DNA of 64,000 nucleotides. It comes from Gymnopilus junonius (lineage: Eukaryota > Basidiomycota > Agaricomycetes > Agaricales > Galerinaceae). Position 1 is the stretch's first letter, and each line of letters begins with the position of its first letter. Where the stretch lies: positions 186,001-250,000 of the forward strand of contig JADNYJ010000010.1 of assembly GCA_015501075.1 (NCBI GenBank). The letters are read 5' to 3'. The notes below the pieces were generated by a model. It saw only the letters and a list, made by a program, of their open reading frames with translations. It had not been told where the DNA came from and did not search any database. Both the position numbers and the translations under genes were made by a program. Positions 9,510 to 22,148 of this stretch are shown here, piece by piece.

Positions 9510-11712
9510 ATGCCTCGGAGGCGCTCCAACAAAGGCAATGCCACGAAATCCAAGCCCAAACCTCTGAACCGAGGTGATGCTAAACAGAAAAAATGGAACA
9601 CCAGAGGCGACATTGACCTGGACGAAGAAGACCAATGTACGTCAAATTCAGATATCAAGAACTTGAGAACGAAACTAAGGTTTCCATATAGTTCATGATT
9701 CCAGGGATAAAATTCTCCTCGAAGGGAACGACGGAGAGTACGACGATGATGGTGACGAGGACGAGGTTTTTGCTCTAAAGGGTCTCGATAACGACTCAGA
9801 CCAAGGAGAATACGATTATTCAAACGCAGAAGAAGCGAATGAAGGGACCAAGGAGGTCCCTTCCAAGAGGAAGCCAAAAATGGGCAAGAAAGGGAAAGGA
9901 AAGAAGAAAGAGGACAAAAATTCGGAAGAGGAAGAGGAAGAGGAAGATGAGGAAGGATGGGGGCGTGGAAGGGCTGCCTACTACTCCTCAAATGCTGACT
10001 TGCTAGATTCGGATGACGAAGAAGGCAATGAGCTTGAGGAGCAAGAAGCAAAGAGACTCCAAGCAAAAGCACGAGAGGAACTGACTGAAGATGATTTCGG
10101 TCTGGCCGATAGTCCAGAATTAGAGAAAAGGACAGAATCTGAGTGCGTTAATTTTTTTAAGCACTTCCTATCTGACAGTGGAAACAAGTGAATTTTTGGA
10201 ACCCGTGCCTTCTGCCCTGCCGGCCTTGGGCACGGACAAGCAATCTCTTCTACGACACTTGGAAAAGTCTAACCCAGAAGCTTTGGCTTTGGCTCGAGAT
10301 TGGGACGATACAGCACGAAACCTTGAAAAAACTCGGCAAAGAATTGAAAAGTATGTTTTTAGCCACTTTTGCTATCTTCGTGATATCGATGTTATGACCC
10401 ATAGGATCGAATCAGAAGATCCCGACAATCTCAGCCTTGGCATGATACATTTATATTATCGTAAGCTAGCCTCCTGCTCCTGAAGATTTTCATTCTGAGC
10501 CCAAGATATAGAGGCTTTGTTATCATATAGCACAATTCTCGCATTTTACCTCCATCTGCGCTCTTCTACTAAATATGCCCTGCGCCCTGCATTACTCCAA
10601 TCGCATCCTATCCTGCAACGTCTCCTCACGTTGAAGCAAGCCCTGCAAACACTTGAAGACTTCGATTTCGCTGGCACCGATTTAGAAGACGACGATGAAG
10701 ATGAATATGGTTACATGGGAATGGACGGTTGGGAGGATGGCGACATTCTATCAAAGGCCGATTTCGATGAAGACATAGATTCTGACGAGCTTGCCGATCT
10801 CTTGGATGACGCGAAGCAATCGGCTGAGGCGACACAAATACCGGTATCCAAAGCCAAAAAACCACCAAAGAAGAAATGCAGGACTGAAGATGAGAAAGGC
10901 GCAGGCCTAGTCAAGCCTGTGTTTGATCTCGTTGAACCAGATTTTGCACCCTCGAAAGCAGCATCTCGTCGACTTCAGGTTGTGGATGACCTGGAGGATA
11001 CTTATGGCGAGGCAATGGCTCTCCATTCTGTGGACGCCGCAGATAAGACTGCACGGAAGAAATCTCTGCGTTTCTACACGTCGAAGATCGATAGTGCTAG
11101 TACTCGACGACAAGGCGCCAGGAATCAAGCTGCTGGAGGAGATGATGATATTCCCTACAGGGAGAGAAAGAAGGAGAGGGACGCAAGGTTGGTGAAAGAA
11201 GCAGCGATTAGGGCAAAAAATGAATTCGGCGAAGCGTTGAATGACGAAGAGCCAGAGCCTCAAGTGGGCGACAAACGGTCAAGGGAAGAAGATGACGAAG
11301 GAGAGGCCAGTCCCGATGAGTACTACGAACTCGTTAAGAAACGATCAAAAGAAGAAAAGGCAAAGAAGAAGGCCGAATACGAGGAGGCTCATGACTCAGC
11401 GAGGTATGTTCACTTTCTTCCACTTGTTTTATCACTCAACTCATTCTGTTCAGAGTTCCATTAGACGAAGGCGAAGCTTCAGGTCCAAGGTCACTTACCC
11501 GGGCCATTTTGGCGAACAAGGGTCTTACGCCGCGTCGGCCAAAGAGCGTCCGCAATCCACGTGTCAAGAAGAGAGAAAAATACGAAAAGGCGAAGAAAAA
11601 GATTGCTTCTCAAAAGGCTGTTTACAAGGGCGGCCTTACAGAGACAGCAGGCAAGTACGGAGGAGAAAAATCAGGTATTACAAAAGTCGTCAAGAGTGTC
11701 CAGCTGGGTTAG
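9510..11712 (+). CDS. UTP3: Sas10/Utp3 U3 snoRNP (SSU processome) protein
   Basis: Nucleolar component of the small-subunit processome needed for 18S rRNA processing. The N-terminus is basic (MPRRRSNKGN), followed by DQFHDSRDKILLEG, an acidic and KKGKGKKK-rich region, and GWGRGRAAYYSSNADLLDSD. The Sas10/C1D core near 10200-10700 includes HLEKSNPEALALARDW and the helix around LQRLLTLKQALQTLEDFD. The C-terminal Sas10 signature is clear: NPRVKKREKYEKAKKKIASQ followed by AVYKGG and YGGEKSGI, ending at 11712. About seven exons; acidic and basic low-complexity blocks are normal for the family. It lies tail to tail with FCF2, which acts in the same process. Confidence 0.92.
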
Positions 11713-11907
11713 GTCACTTGATGTTTCTCGGGGTTTCTTCGTATTTCATATTTCATCAAATATGTATGGCATCACCATTCTCTGGCTCTGTTCTATTTAT
11801 TTCCATTTATTGAGTCCAAGTATTTCTGCAACTGCTAGCAGCGTACCAGAAACATCACAGCGACAAGATCCAAGGCTCTTGGTTTTATTACTCGACCACA
11901 ATGGGTA

Positions 11908-13019
11908 CTACCACTTTGACTTGCGCATAGCTTGTTTGGCTCGCAATGTGTTCTTCCCCTTCGCCCCGCGCACAGTCTGCAGATCCTCGAACTTCTTTTT
12001 TGCGTACCGTTTCGCCTCCGCATCGTCTACCAGTTCTTCAACGAGTGTCCTCTTACGATTTGCACGAGTGAGGTTATCACCACTCGTTGTGCCGAAAGGC
12101 GTAGTCGTCGGTAAGATGGTACCAACCTAGAGGGCCAGGGCCATATAGTCAGGTTAATGAAGATGTGCAATGCAATCGTAACAAACAGCGAAGTATTTTG
12201 GCAGCCCTTTGATTCCTTTCCCTTCTCCTTCGTCCTTCTTGTAGAAACGTTTTGGATCAAGCTGGTTTCTCAGTCGCAACGCCTCAACTTCCCTGTAGAG
12301 ACGGGGCAGTTCCGCTTCTGAAGGAGCAGGGAGGTCAAACCAGCCTGGACCTGCAGTTTTACGTTTAAGCTAAATGCTTGATCAGTACTTGCTATCCCAT
12401 TTAAATGAATTCGAACTAACCTCTCTCTGTTCCTTCTTGGTTAGTGGTTTTCCGGACTTAGTGAGCTCTGGAGGGGGTATTGGAGGTGCAGGAAGAGACG
12501 TTGAGGCTGTCGCCTGTTGCGTAAATTCAACTTCTGGGTCCCGTATTGATAAAGGACCGTCGAAGCGTGTCTCCCCCAATACAATATACGGGGCAGGCAA
12601 TTTTCCTGGGTCCAGCTTGGGTAAAGGGCTGCAAAGAGTCAGATAGGCCAACTAAGAAATAAAGTCGGTCACCACATTTGGACTTCACCATCGAGTGTGA
12701 TAACTTCTTCCTCCTTGTCCTCGTCTCCCTTGGATGTCCGCAGAGGTTCTTCTGCCGCCCGAGCATTTTTTCTAGCTTTCTCGAGTAATGAATCAAGATA
12801 TTCTTGAGTAATTTTTGGTCGTCCCTGGCTCGACTCTGAGTCTGAGTCGGAGGAAGACGAGTCGGTTTCTAAGTCGGAGGAAGACAGGCCCGAGTTCGAC
12901 TCTTCGGATATATCCTCTACTTGTGTAAGATCTAAAGACGAATTAGAACGAAAAGGCTCAAGGAAATGTGGCAACGCACCAATAGCCTTTTCCTTTCCTT
13001 CGCTGCTGGTAGAGGTCAT
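11908..13019 (-). CDS. FCF2: rRNA-processing protein Fcf2
   Basis: Nucleolar factor for early 18S pre-rRNA cleavage (A0-A2 sites in yeast). I place the start at 13019 (MTSTSSEGKEKAIG); an upstream in-frame ATG at 13091 would run into the divergent COQ5 leader and is unlikely. The N-terminal half is acidic and Ser-rich (SSSDSDSESSQ). The Fcf2 domain is unmistakable: AGPGWFDLPAPSEAELPRLY, then LRLRNQLDPKRFYKKDEG, GLPKYFAVGTILPT and RKRTLVEELVDDAEAKRYAK. It ends RAKQAMRKSKW at 11908-11910. Introns near 12100, 12370 and 12640 keep frame. Only 74 bp separate its start from that of COQ5. Confidence 0.92.
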
Positions 13020-13093
13020 GGTAATTATCTGTAGAGACGCGTTTTCCAAACAGGGAATTCGACTTGATCGCACCGGACTCTGTTCCTCCAACC
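13020..13093. promoter_or_regulatory. very short divergent promoter, FCF2 (-) / COQ5 (+)
   Basis: Only 74 bp lie between the two start codons, so both 5' untranslated regions and both core promoters must overlap or sit inside the opposite transcript. No TATA-like element is visible. Confidence 0.5.
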
Positions 13094-14097
13094 ATGCAAG
13101 CCTTCTTCCGAAGCGTTGCTCGACTGCGGGCCTCTCCTACAACCTCTTTTATCCGACGGAATCATTCTCTCGGACCACAAATCTCAAGTCCAGATTCATC
13201 ACAGAGCAAGACGACATCCTTCGGTTTCAAAACGGTTCCAGAGGAATTAAAGGAATCTCTCGTGAAGGATGTCTTCGACTCAGTGGCGTCAAAATACGAC
13301 TTGATGAACGATGCCACATCATTCGGTGTTCATCGCCTGTGGAAAGATAATTTTGTATCGTCTCTCCGGCCAGGGAGAAAGGGTCCCGTGAAGTGTATAG
13401 ATGTTGCAGGAGGAACCGGCGACATAGCGCTGCGAATCCTGGACTACGTGAGAGAAAACTACTACGACCGCGAAACTACTGTTGATGTCGTGGACATTAA
13501 CGCGCAAATGCTGAAGGAGGGGTACCGGCGGTTTAAGAAGACAATGTATCACAACAGTGAGCTATGTAATTGACTGTCCTTGGACGATGATTTGACTACT
13601 ATTTAGCACCCCAAATCACATTTCACGAGGCCAACGCCCAGGACTTGGGCGCAGAAAAGTTCAAGGACAACTCCTACGACCTTTATACAATCGCTTTTGG
13701 CATCCGAAATTGCACATCCATTCCATCCGTACTACACGAAGCCTACCGTGTTCTTAAACCGGGAGGAACGTTCGCGTGCTTAGAATTCAGTCGCGTCAAT
13801 AACCCTCTACTAAACACGTTAGTACTTCATGCTAATCAGTTACCAAAGTCTGACGCGTGTCATAGGCTCTATGATCAATATTCGTTCACTGTGATACCTC
13901 TCCTCGGTACGATCTTGGCGGGCGACCGTGACTCGTATCAATATCTCGTCGAGTCTATTCGCAAATTCCCTCCTCAGCCAGAGTTCGCACAAATGATCAG
14001 AGATGCCGGGTTTTCGACAGGAAAAGATGTAGATGGAGGAGCGTGGTCGGACCAGTGGGGTGGCATTGCCTGTATCCACACTGGCGTTAAGTTGTAG
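13094..14097 (+). CDS. COQ5: 2-methoxy-6-polyprenyl-1,4-benzoquinol methylase, mitochondrial
   Basis: C-methyltransferase of ubiquinone synthesis, acting in the mitochondrial matrix as part of the CoQ synthome with SAM as donor. Start MQAFFRSVARLRASPTTSF is a typical mitochondrial targeting peptide. UbiE/COQ5 signatures follow: VFDSVASKYDLMNDATSFGV, HRLWKD, the SAM-binding IDVAGGTGDIALRIL, VDVVDINAQMLKEG, IAFGIRNCTSIPSVLHEAYR, LKPGGTFACLEFS and, at the C-terminus, GGIACIHTG. Three exons: intron 1 near 13557-13605 and a 48-nt intron 2 (about 13820-13867) that joins LLNT to LYDQYSF. Intron 2 is stop-free and a multiple of three, so retention would add 16 residues. Full-length for the family, about 295 aa. 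Confidence 0.95.
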
Positions 14098-14243
14098 ACA
14101 ATAAATACAATAATATTGTGTAGACGATAGTCGGTGGTCAAGGCAGAGTCCTAAATTAGTCTCACTTTGTTTGCGTCGATCACACCTTGTATGCATGGCC
14201 ACAGGCAGTAACACAGCGTGCACCCTCTTCTCTTCCACTCACC

Positions 14244-17021
<2,778 letters not shown>

Positions 17022-17583
17022 TTTCTTTTCATACTCCCTCTCTTGGTCATTGTAGCATAATTTATTGTCAACTGCATGCTGTATATAATAGTTTTGTGAG
17101 TCTGTATTTCTTCTCGTGTCTGTATTGATCCTCAACTGTCCTAAAATTTCACATGGAATTGTTTTTAATATAGAATGTCTAGTACTGGTTCCTTAAATCC
17201 TGGGGATGTTTTATTGTCCAATTCGACTGTTCCCGGCTGGGAGTGAGAGAACCGGCACTTTGCTCAGAGGAGGCTTAATATTCGCGAGGATGCTTATTTT
17301 TATTGATGAATATCCCACCGACTATTTTCAAAGCTCACTCTAGTCTGGAACTTGCCGAGCGGGTTCCACAGATCTTTGACTTTTGTGGGAGCGAGGATGC
17401 TCGAAAGTGCATTCCCCACATCGGTTACATACCTATGGAAAGAGACTTTCTGCCTCATTTTGGCCACATTCACAGAAGCGCTACCGTGCGTCGTTCATTT
17501 ATATTTCGAGTCTGCGGGGTAAGAACTGGCGCGCTTTCCTTTGCCCCGCACCCCCTGACGTGTATCGACATTGAACCTGGGTT
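17022..17583. other. intergenic, no gene seen
   Basis: 562 bp between the cullin stop and the DUF6534 start. Open frames here show no conserved motif. Presumed cullin 3' end and promoter of the next gene. Confidence 0.5.
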
Positions 17584-19852
17584 ATGGAAACCAGTCTGGA
17601 TTCGACATATGGCGCTGCCTTTATTGGTCTTGTCGCAAGCGCAGTGTAAGCGCCGGTGTAAACAATATATGCGAATGTGTACTGATGTCGGAGGTAACCC
17701 CTGCAGACTATACGGCGTTACTTTGCTCCAGACGTGAGCGTTCCTTTTGTGTGTCCCAAGCAGCGGTTTGATCCTTTTGTAGGTTTCTGTATTACAAGTG
17801 AACCGATCCCTCTTATCTCTCTTCGATTTCTAAACCGTTGAAAGAAACTATCACACCGACTCATGGCTTACGAAAACCATTGTATATTATTCGTCTTGCT
17901 GCTTCCTCTGGAAAACAATAATTTATCTCGCAGGTTTTCACTCTCTGGGTGCTGGATACCGCTCATCTATGCTTGTGCACCATAGCCCTTTACTCGTCAG
18001 TCTTCTCGGGAAAATTTTATGACGCGAGTCCCTCGTGCTAAACGGGCATGTCCTGTAGATACCTTGTGACCAACTACAATAATCCCTCCGCCCTTACCCG
18101 ATCGACGTGGTGAGTCTTCATCGCTCTTTCATCCTATAAGCAGTGTAATTCAAACTTGCGGATTAGGGCTATGAACGTGAGGATTTATTGTTATTTGCCT
18201 GTCTGAAAGCTAATAACGGCAACGTGTAGCTTCAAACAGACTGCAACGTAAAGCTTCCGTCCATTCAACCTTTTCACCTTACTGATGCAGAGCATAAACA
18301 GGGGTTAATAGGCCTCATCGTCCAATGGTGAAATATTTTGACGTCAAAGCGATTGGTTCGGCCGTTCTAACTGCCCTCCCAGCTTCTTCGCTCGCAGAGT
18401 TTGGAAACGTGTGTAATTCAGTTGGCTGCTCTCAATTCACTGTTCTGACGAAGACGATGTCAGTATCAAGAAATTTTTTGTTAACGGCCGCTATAGTGGG
18501 TGTCGTCGACTTTTGCAATCTGTATTACACTGAAGAGTGACGCAGGTGATATTTTCTTGCATTCACTTCAGTGAGTTTCCGCACATAGACAAGTCGAAGT
18601 TTCTTGGATTTCTTAAGTTCACGTTGACAGGTCTGGGAGTTTGTGAGTGTTCCTTCTCGACTTTTGTCATCTTCGGACTTTTCATATCCATTATGACTTT
18701 GCAATCATTCCAGTTTTCACTGTTCAAGGGTGTGTAAACCAACAAAACTTTCAGATCCCGTCCGAACTGACGCGCGACCTGCTTGTAGATTTGTGTTGGT
18801 GGACACAAGCAGATTCGCGAAGCTGATCGTAAGCCCTTAATTCCGTTTCTGACAAGACAGGTGGGCCGCAAGGTTAACTAACTTATTGACACCGAATACC
18901 CAACGCAGTGGGTGACGAGTGCTGGTATGGGAAGCGCAGCAGCTGCCGACGTCACCATTGCAGTCTCGCTCTGCTACTACCTGATGCAGAACCGGACGGG
19001 TTTTAAACGGTTGGTGACGCCTCCTACTCCAACATTCACTCGACAGGGAGTACTGAAAGACCGTTTGTTAGGACGGATTCGCTCATCAGCACTCTCATGA
19101 TCTACAGTCTGACCACAGGCCTCGTTACCAGGTATTGTAGCCGATTGAATTGATATTCTTAACTTCGACGAAGCTGATGATACAATGCTCACAGTTTCAT
19201 TGCTTTCATAATCGTCGTCACGGTATGGTGCATCGCTCCGCAGACATGTCCAGAAATGACTAAAACGAGCTCTCTTTCAAATCTCCAGTTCGCAGTGATG
19301 CCGGACAAATATGTCTGGTTGGGCTTCTTCTGGCTGATTGGGAAATGTGAGTTGGTATTTTTTTTGCTGTCTTTCGGCAAATTCCTATTGGCTTGAGAGT
19401 AAGAACGAGGAACTAATTTTCGTCACCTCTCCCTTCTATTCGACGTTCTAGGCTATGTCAACTCGATATTAGCAGCGTTGAGTCGATTGATTGCCACTTT
19501 CAAGGAACAAGGGGTAACTGATCACCCATATGTACAGATTGAACAGCCGCGACTCGTTGCGAGAAAGGGCAACTCCACAAGCTGATGGCACATTCTTCCA
19601 GCTGACGCCCTTCCGCGTTGCGACGGACAATAACGTCTGGAACTCTGAGCCTCCAAGTCCAGTCGCAGATCGACAAATGCTAACTGTAGGCGTGCAAATA
19701 CAGACGGTCTCAAAAACGGATTATGGATCAATCATCTCACCGGTGAGTCTCTCTTTTTTAGTTACTTTGCTATTCTTGCAGCGAGCATGGGTGCTGATTC
19801 GCTTTTTCTCTCCCCCTCTTTCCAACAGCCACCGAGTGCCGCAAAGTTTTAA
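17584..19852 (+). CDS. DUF6534-type seven-transmembrane protein
   Basis: Predicted membrane protein of the family common and expanded in Agaricomycetes; function unknown, sometimes likened to receptors. Reassembled from about a dozen short exons: METSLDSTYGAAFIGLVASAV, LYGVTLLQT, FLYYKNYHTDSWLTKTI, VFTLWVLDTAHLCLCTIALY, YLVTNYNNPSALTRSTWAMN, LQTDCNGLIGLIVQCFFAR, RVWKLSRNFLLTAAIVGVVD. The hallmark DUF6534 half follows: MGSAAAADVTIAVSLCYYL, QNRTGFKRTDSLISTLMIYS, TTGLVTSFIAFIIVVTF and MPDKYVWLGFFWLIGKCYVN, with SILAALNSRDSLRERAT. A polar tail ends PPPSAAKF at 19852. The joins between about 18540 and 18905 are the least certain. All other introns are 45-65 nt and phase-consistent. No signal peptide. 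Confidence 0.82.
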
Positions 19853-20600
19853 TACCTTTGTCGCTTTCGTACCTGAGTGCGCTTTCTCTTGGCATTGTTT
19901 TCCACCGGGTGAGAGAATAGCACTCGTTGGTCCCAAGAGGGGGCACCGTGGCCATTCATAGACGCTGATAAATCAATCTTCCCGCCAGCACACTGGAATT
20001 ATACCCAAGCAAACCCAAAAAGTTGAATTATTAGCTAACATCACACCCAAGAGAACGTTCGCAAGCCAATCGTAAGATAGATTTGACTTGACTGCGCACT
20101 GTGCGACGATATTGAACAAACGATGGACTCTCTCCGCCCTTTCGTGGAATTAATTGAAATGCATTGTATTCATAGACTATCTGTTGAGAACAAACGATCT
20201 GCTCACCTTTCATGATTGTTGGGCTCGATGTTTTTGTATTTGGTACAGCAGAGAGAAAGATTGGACAAAAGATGATGGAGAAACTTGACAGGAGGAATTG
20301 AGGAGAATCCAATGAGCCATCAGAAGACCTAGAGGTGCGAGGATAAGAGGCCTGGATTTTGCAGTCAAGTATAGGTAGATGAATGTTCAAAATTCATGGA
20401 GCATCCAGATCGTGCTGATTATCTCCTACAAGTTAGTCAAAATTGGGGCTGTCTCTTGATATAGGGCTGTTCAAACAAGCAGATAAGAAGCATGAGGCCG
20501 GAGGAACATCGATGTCGATGATGATGATTGTGGGACAAGGCTGTGAGGTGGGTTGATCGTGTTTGAAAGAATTCCCACGGCTCCATTGTCCGTTTGCGCG
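19853..20600. other. intergenic, no gene supported
   Basis: About 750 bp. A 119-codon open frame on the minus strand (20031-20390) has no recognised motif and I do not call it. The promoter of RTT109 must lie in the right part, where GC content rises sharply near 20550. Confidence 0.4.
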
Positions 20601-22082
20601 ATGAAGACGAACAACCTACGGGACCATCTGCTAGCCGCGCTCGCTGTGCTGCCTGGCACCCGGGAGTTCCATCTGCACACGCTCGTCTCCGCCCCGCGCA
20701 AGTCCAACTCGCTGTTCCCATTCGCAAAACCCAAGCCGCCGCGCGTGTACGTGCAAGACATTCTCCTCATCCTGTCCGAGCAAGCCTCGCCCGATGCGCC
20801 GCGCATAATCGTCTCGGCCGTCGAGGCATGTGTGTACATGAACCCGACGACGTCATGTGCGGTGTTTTACGTGTCCAAGGTGGATTCGACGGGGCAGGCG
20901 ATGAAACCTTCGCCGACGGCCACGCTGGTACGGGCGCTTATTGAGTGGTATGTGAACCCCAAGACGCGGCCGGTGGATGCGGACCATGTGTGGGTGCAGC
21001 TGTTCGCGCGAGCTCAAGCGCAGTACCTGTTTCCCAACTCGAACGAATGGAGTGGCAAGGAGCCGTTGAGCGACACGAAGCTCTGTGCGTGGTGGAAGCG
21101 GCTGCTGACGCGTGTCGCAGAGGGTGTAGAGGGGTTGGCTACTACGGAGGGGGAGAAGGAGAAGATGAAATTGAAATTGTATTATGTATTACCTGGCTAC
21201 AACGAGACGGAGGCAGAGCATGCACTGCGGATTGCATCTTCCTCGCTGCCTGAAACGAACACGAGATTACAGTGGGTGTATGGACATCCTTACTCGCAGT
21301 CAGAGATACCCCTGCCCTGTCCGCCCGACACGAGCGAAGAGAAGATCAAGAACCTGGGGCATTTGATACCGTACTTTGAAGACGACCCCAAGTCGCGGTT
21401 CATGGACGAGATCGCATACACGACAGACGGGGAAATCAGGTCGCCTGTGCGCAAACGGGCACGGACGATGAACGGGGCAACGGAGGACAAGGGACCACCA
21501 GTGAGCACCAATAACACGACGGAGGACGGCAAGCCGCTGGGTGAGCTGGGAAAGGTGACTGCAGACGAGTTCTGGGAGCGGATGTCGTTCCGACAGGAGT
21601 GTGTGGCGGGGGCGGTGACGGGGTTCTTTACGATGATGGTGTCGTGGCGCAAGGAAGGGAGGAGCGGAGAGTTGCCACTGGCGCCGGAGACGGGACAGGT
21701 GGCGGGGCAGGTGCACAAGCGGGTGATGACGACGCTTCTCACGGGCGTGGAGTTCTCGACGGTGGAGCGCGCGGCGAAGGGGACAGAGACGGTGGAGAGT
21801 GCGATCAGGGGATTGTGCGAGGGGATAGCGAGCAGAGAGAGAGCAAGGACCCCGGAGCGCAGATTGCTGGCACCGCCGCAGACACCCCCCAGGACACAGC
21901 GGACGGCGATGGAGATCTCGCCGAACCCGTTCCCAGAGCCGGCCGCATCACTGGGGATTTACCTGAGCCACATCTATGGCAGTGTCGGGACGCGGAATGC
22001 GGTCGAGGAAAGGAAGACAGAGGGGCCACAGGTTGTGCAGGTGTTGCATGTACGGCGAAGGAACAAGGCAGTGCCATTGTAA
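20601..22082 (+). CDS. RTT109: histone H3 lysine-56 acetyltransferase Rtt109
   Basis: Fungal-specific acetyltransferase that modifies newly made histone H3 (K56, also K9/K27 with Vps75) during replication-coupled chromatin assembly. One uninterrupted exon. I start at ATG 20601 (MKTNNLRDHLLAALAVLPG); the open frame extends 16 codons upstream from a non-preferred start. Family landmarks: EFHLHTLVSAPRKS, then PPRVYVQDILLILSEQ, ALIEWYVNPKTRPVDADHVW, VQLFARAQAQYLFPNSNEW and LSDTKLCAWWKRLL. The C-terminal half carries KLYYVLPGY and FGDDP-like acidic loops, DEFWERMSFRQECVAGAVTGFF, and a disordered Pro/Arg tail. 493 aa is within the family range. Unlike its neighbours it has no intron and a GC-rich, G/C-ending codon choice. 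Confidence 0.9.
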   Translation: MKTNNLRDHLLAALAVLPGTREFHLHTLVSAPRKSNSLFPFAKPKPPRVYVQDILLILSEQASPDAPRIIVSAVEACVYMNPTTSCAVFYVSKVDSTGQAMKPSPTATLVRALIEWYVNPKTRPVDADHVWVQLFARAQAQYLFPNSNEWSGKEPLSDTKLCAWWKRLLTRVAEGVEGLATTEGEKEKMKLKLYYVLPGYNETEAEHALRIASSSLPETNTRLQWVYGHPYSQSEIPLPCPPDTSEEKIKNLGHLIPYFEDDPKSRFMDEIAYTTDGEIRSPVRKRARTMNGATEDKGPPVSTNNTTEDGKPLGELGKVTADEFWERMSFRQECVAGAVTGFFTMMVSWRKEGRSGELPLAPETGQVAGQVHKRVMTTLLTGVEFSTVERAAKGTETVESAIRGLCEGIASRERARTPERRLLAPPQTPPRTQRTAMEISPNPFPEPAASLGIYLSHIYGSVGTRNAVEERKTEGPQVVQVLHVRRRNKAVPL

Positions 22083-22148
22083 TTAAAAATAAACAGTCGT
22101 GTTTCAGTGGATCGTTTTTTAATTAGGGCGGGATAACTGTTGACCGCC

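Noticed and set aside
13020..13091. Upstream extended start of FCF2 at 13091
   Set aside because: It would run to within a few bases of the COQ5 ATG on the other strand and adds residues not typical of the family.
17303..17737. 144-codon plus-strand frame before the DUF6534 gene
   Set aside because: Its end overlaps the true first exon of the DUF6534 gene in another frame, and it has no recognised motif.
20031..20390. 119-codon minus-strand frame between DUF6534 and RTT109
   Set aside because: No motif, no good exon continuation; a tiny spliced gene is possible but unsupported.
21599..22126. Long alternative frames overlapping RTT109 and the coiled-coil gene
   Set aside because: High GC content lowers stop frequency in all frames. 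These overlaps have repetitive Gly/Ala/Arg composition and no conservation signal.
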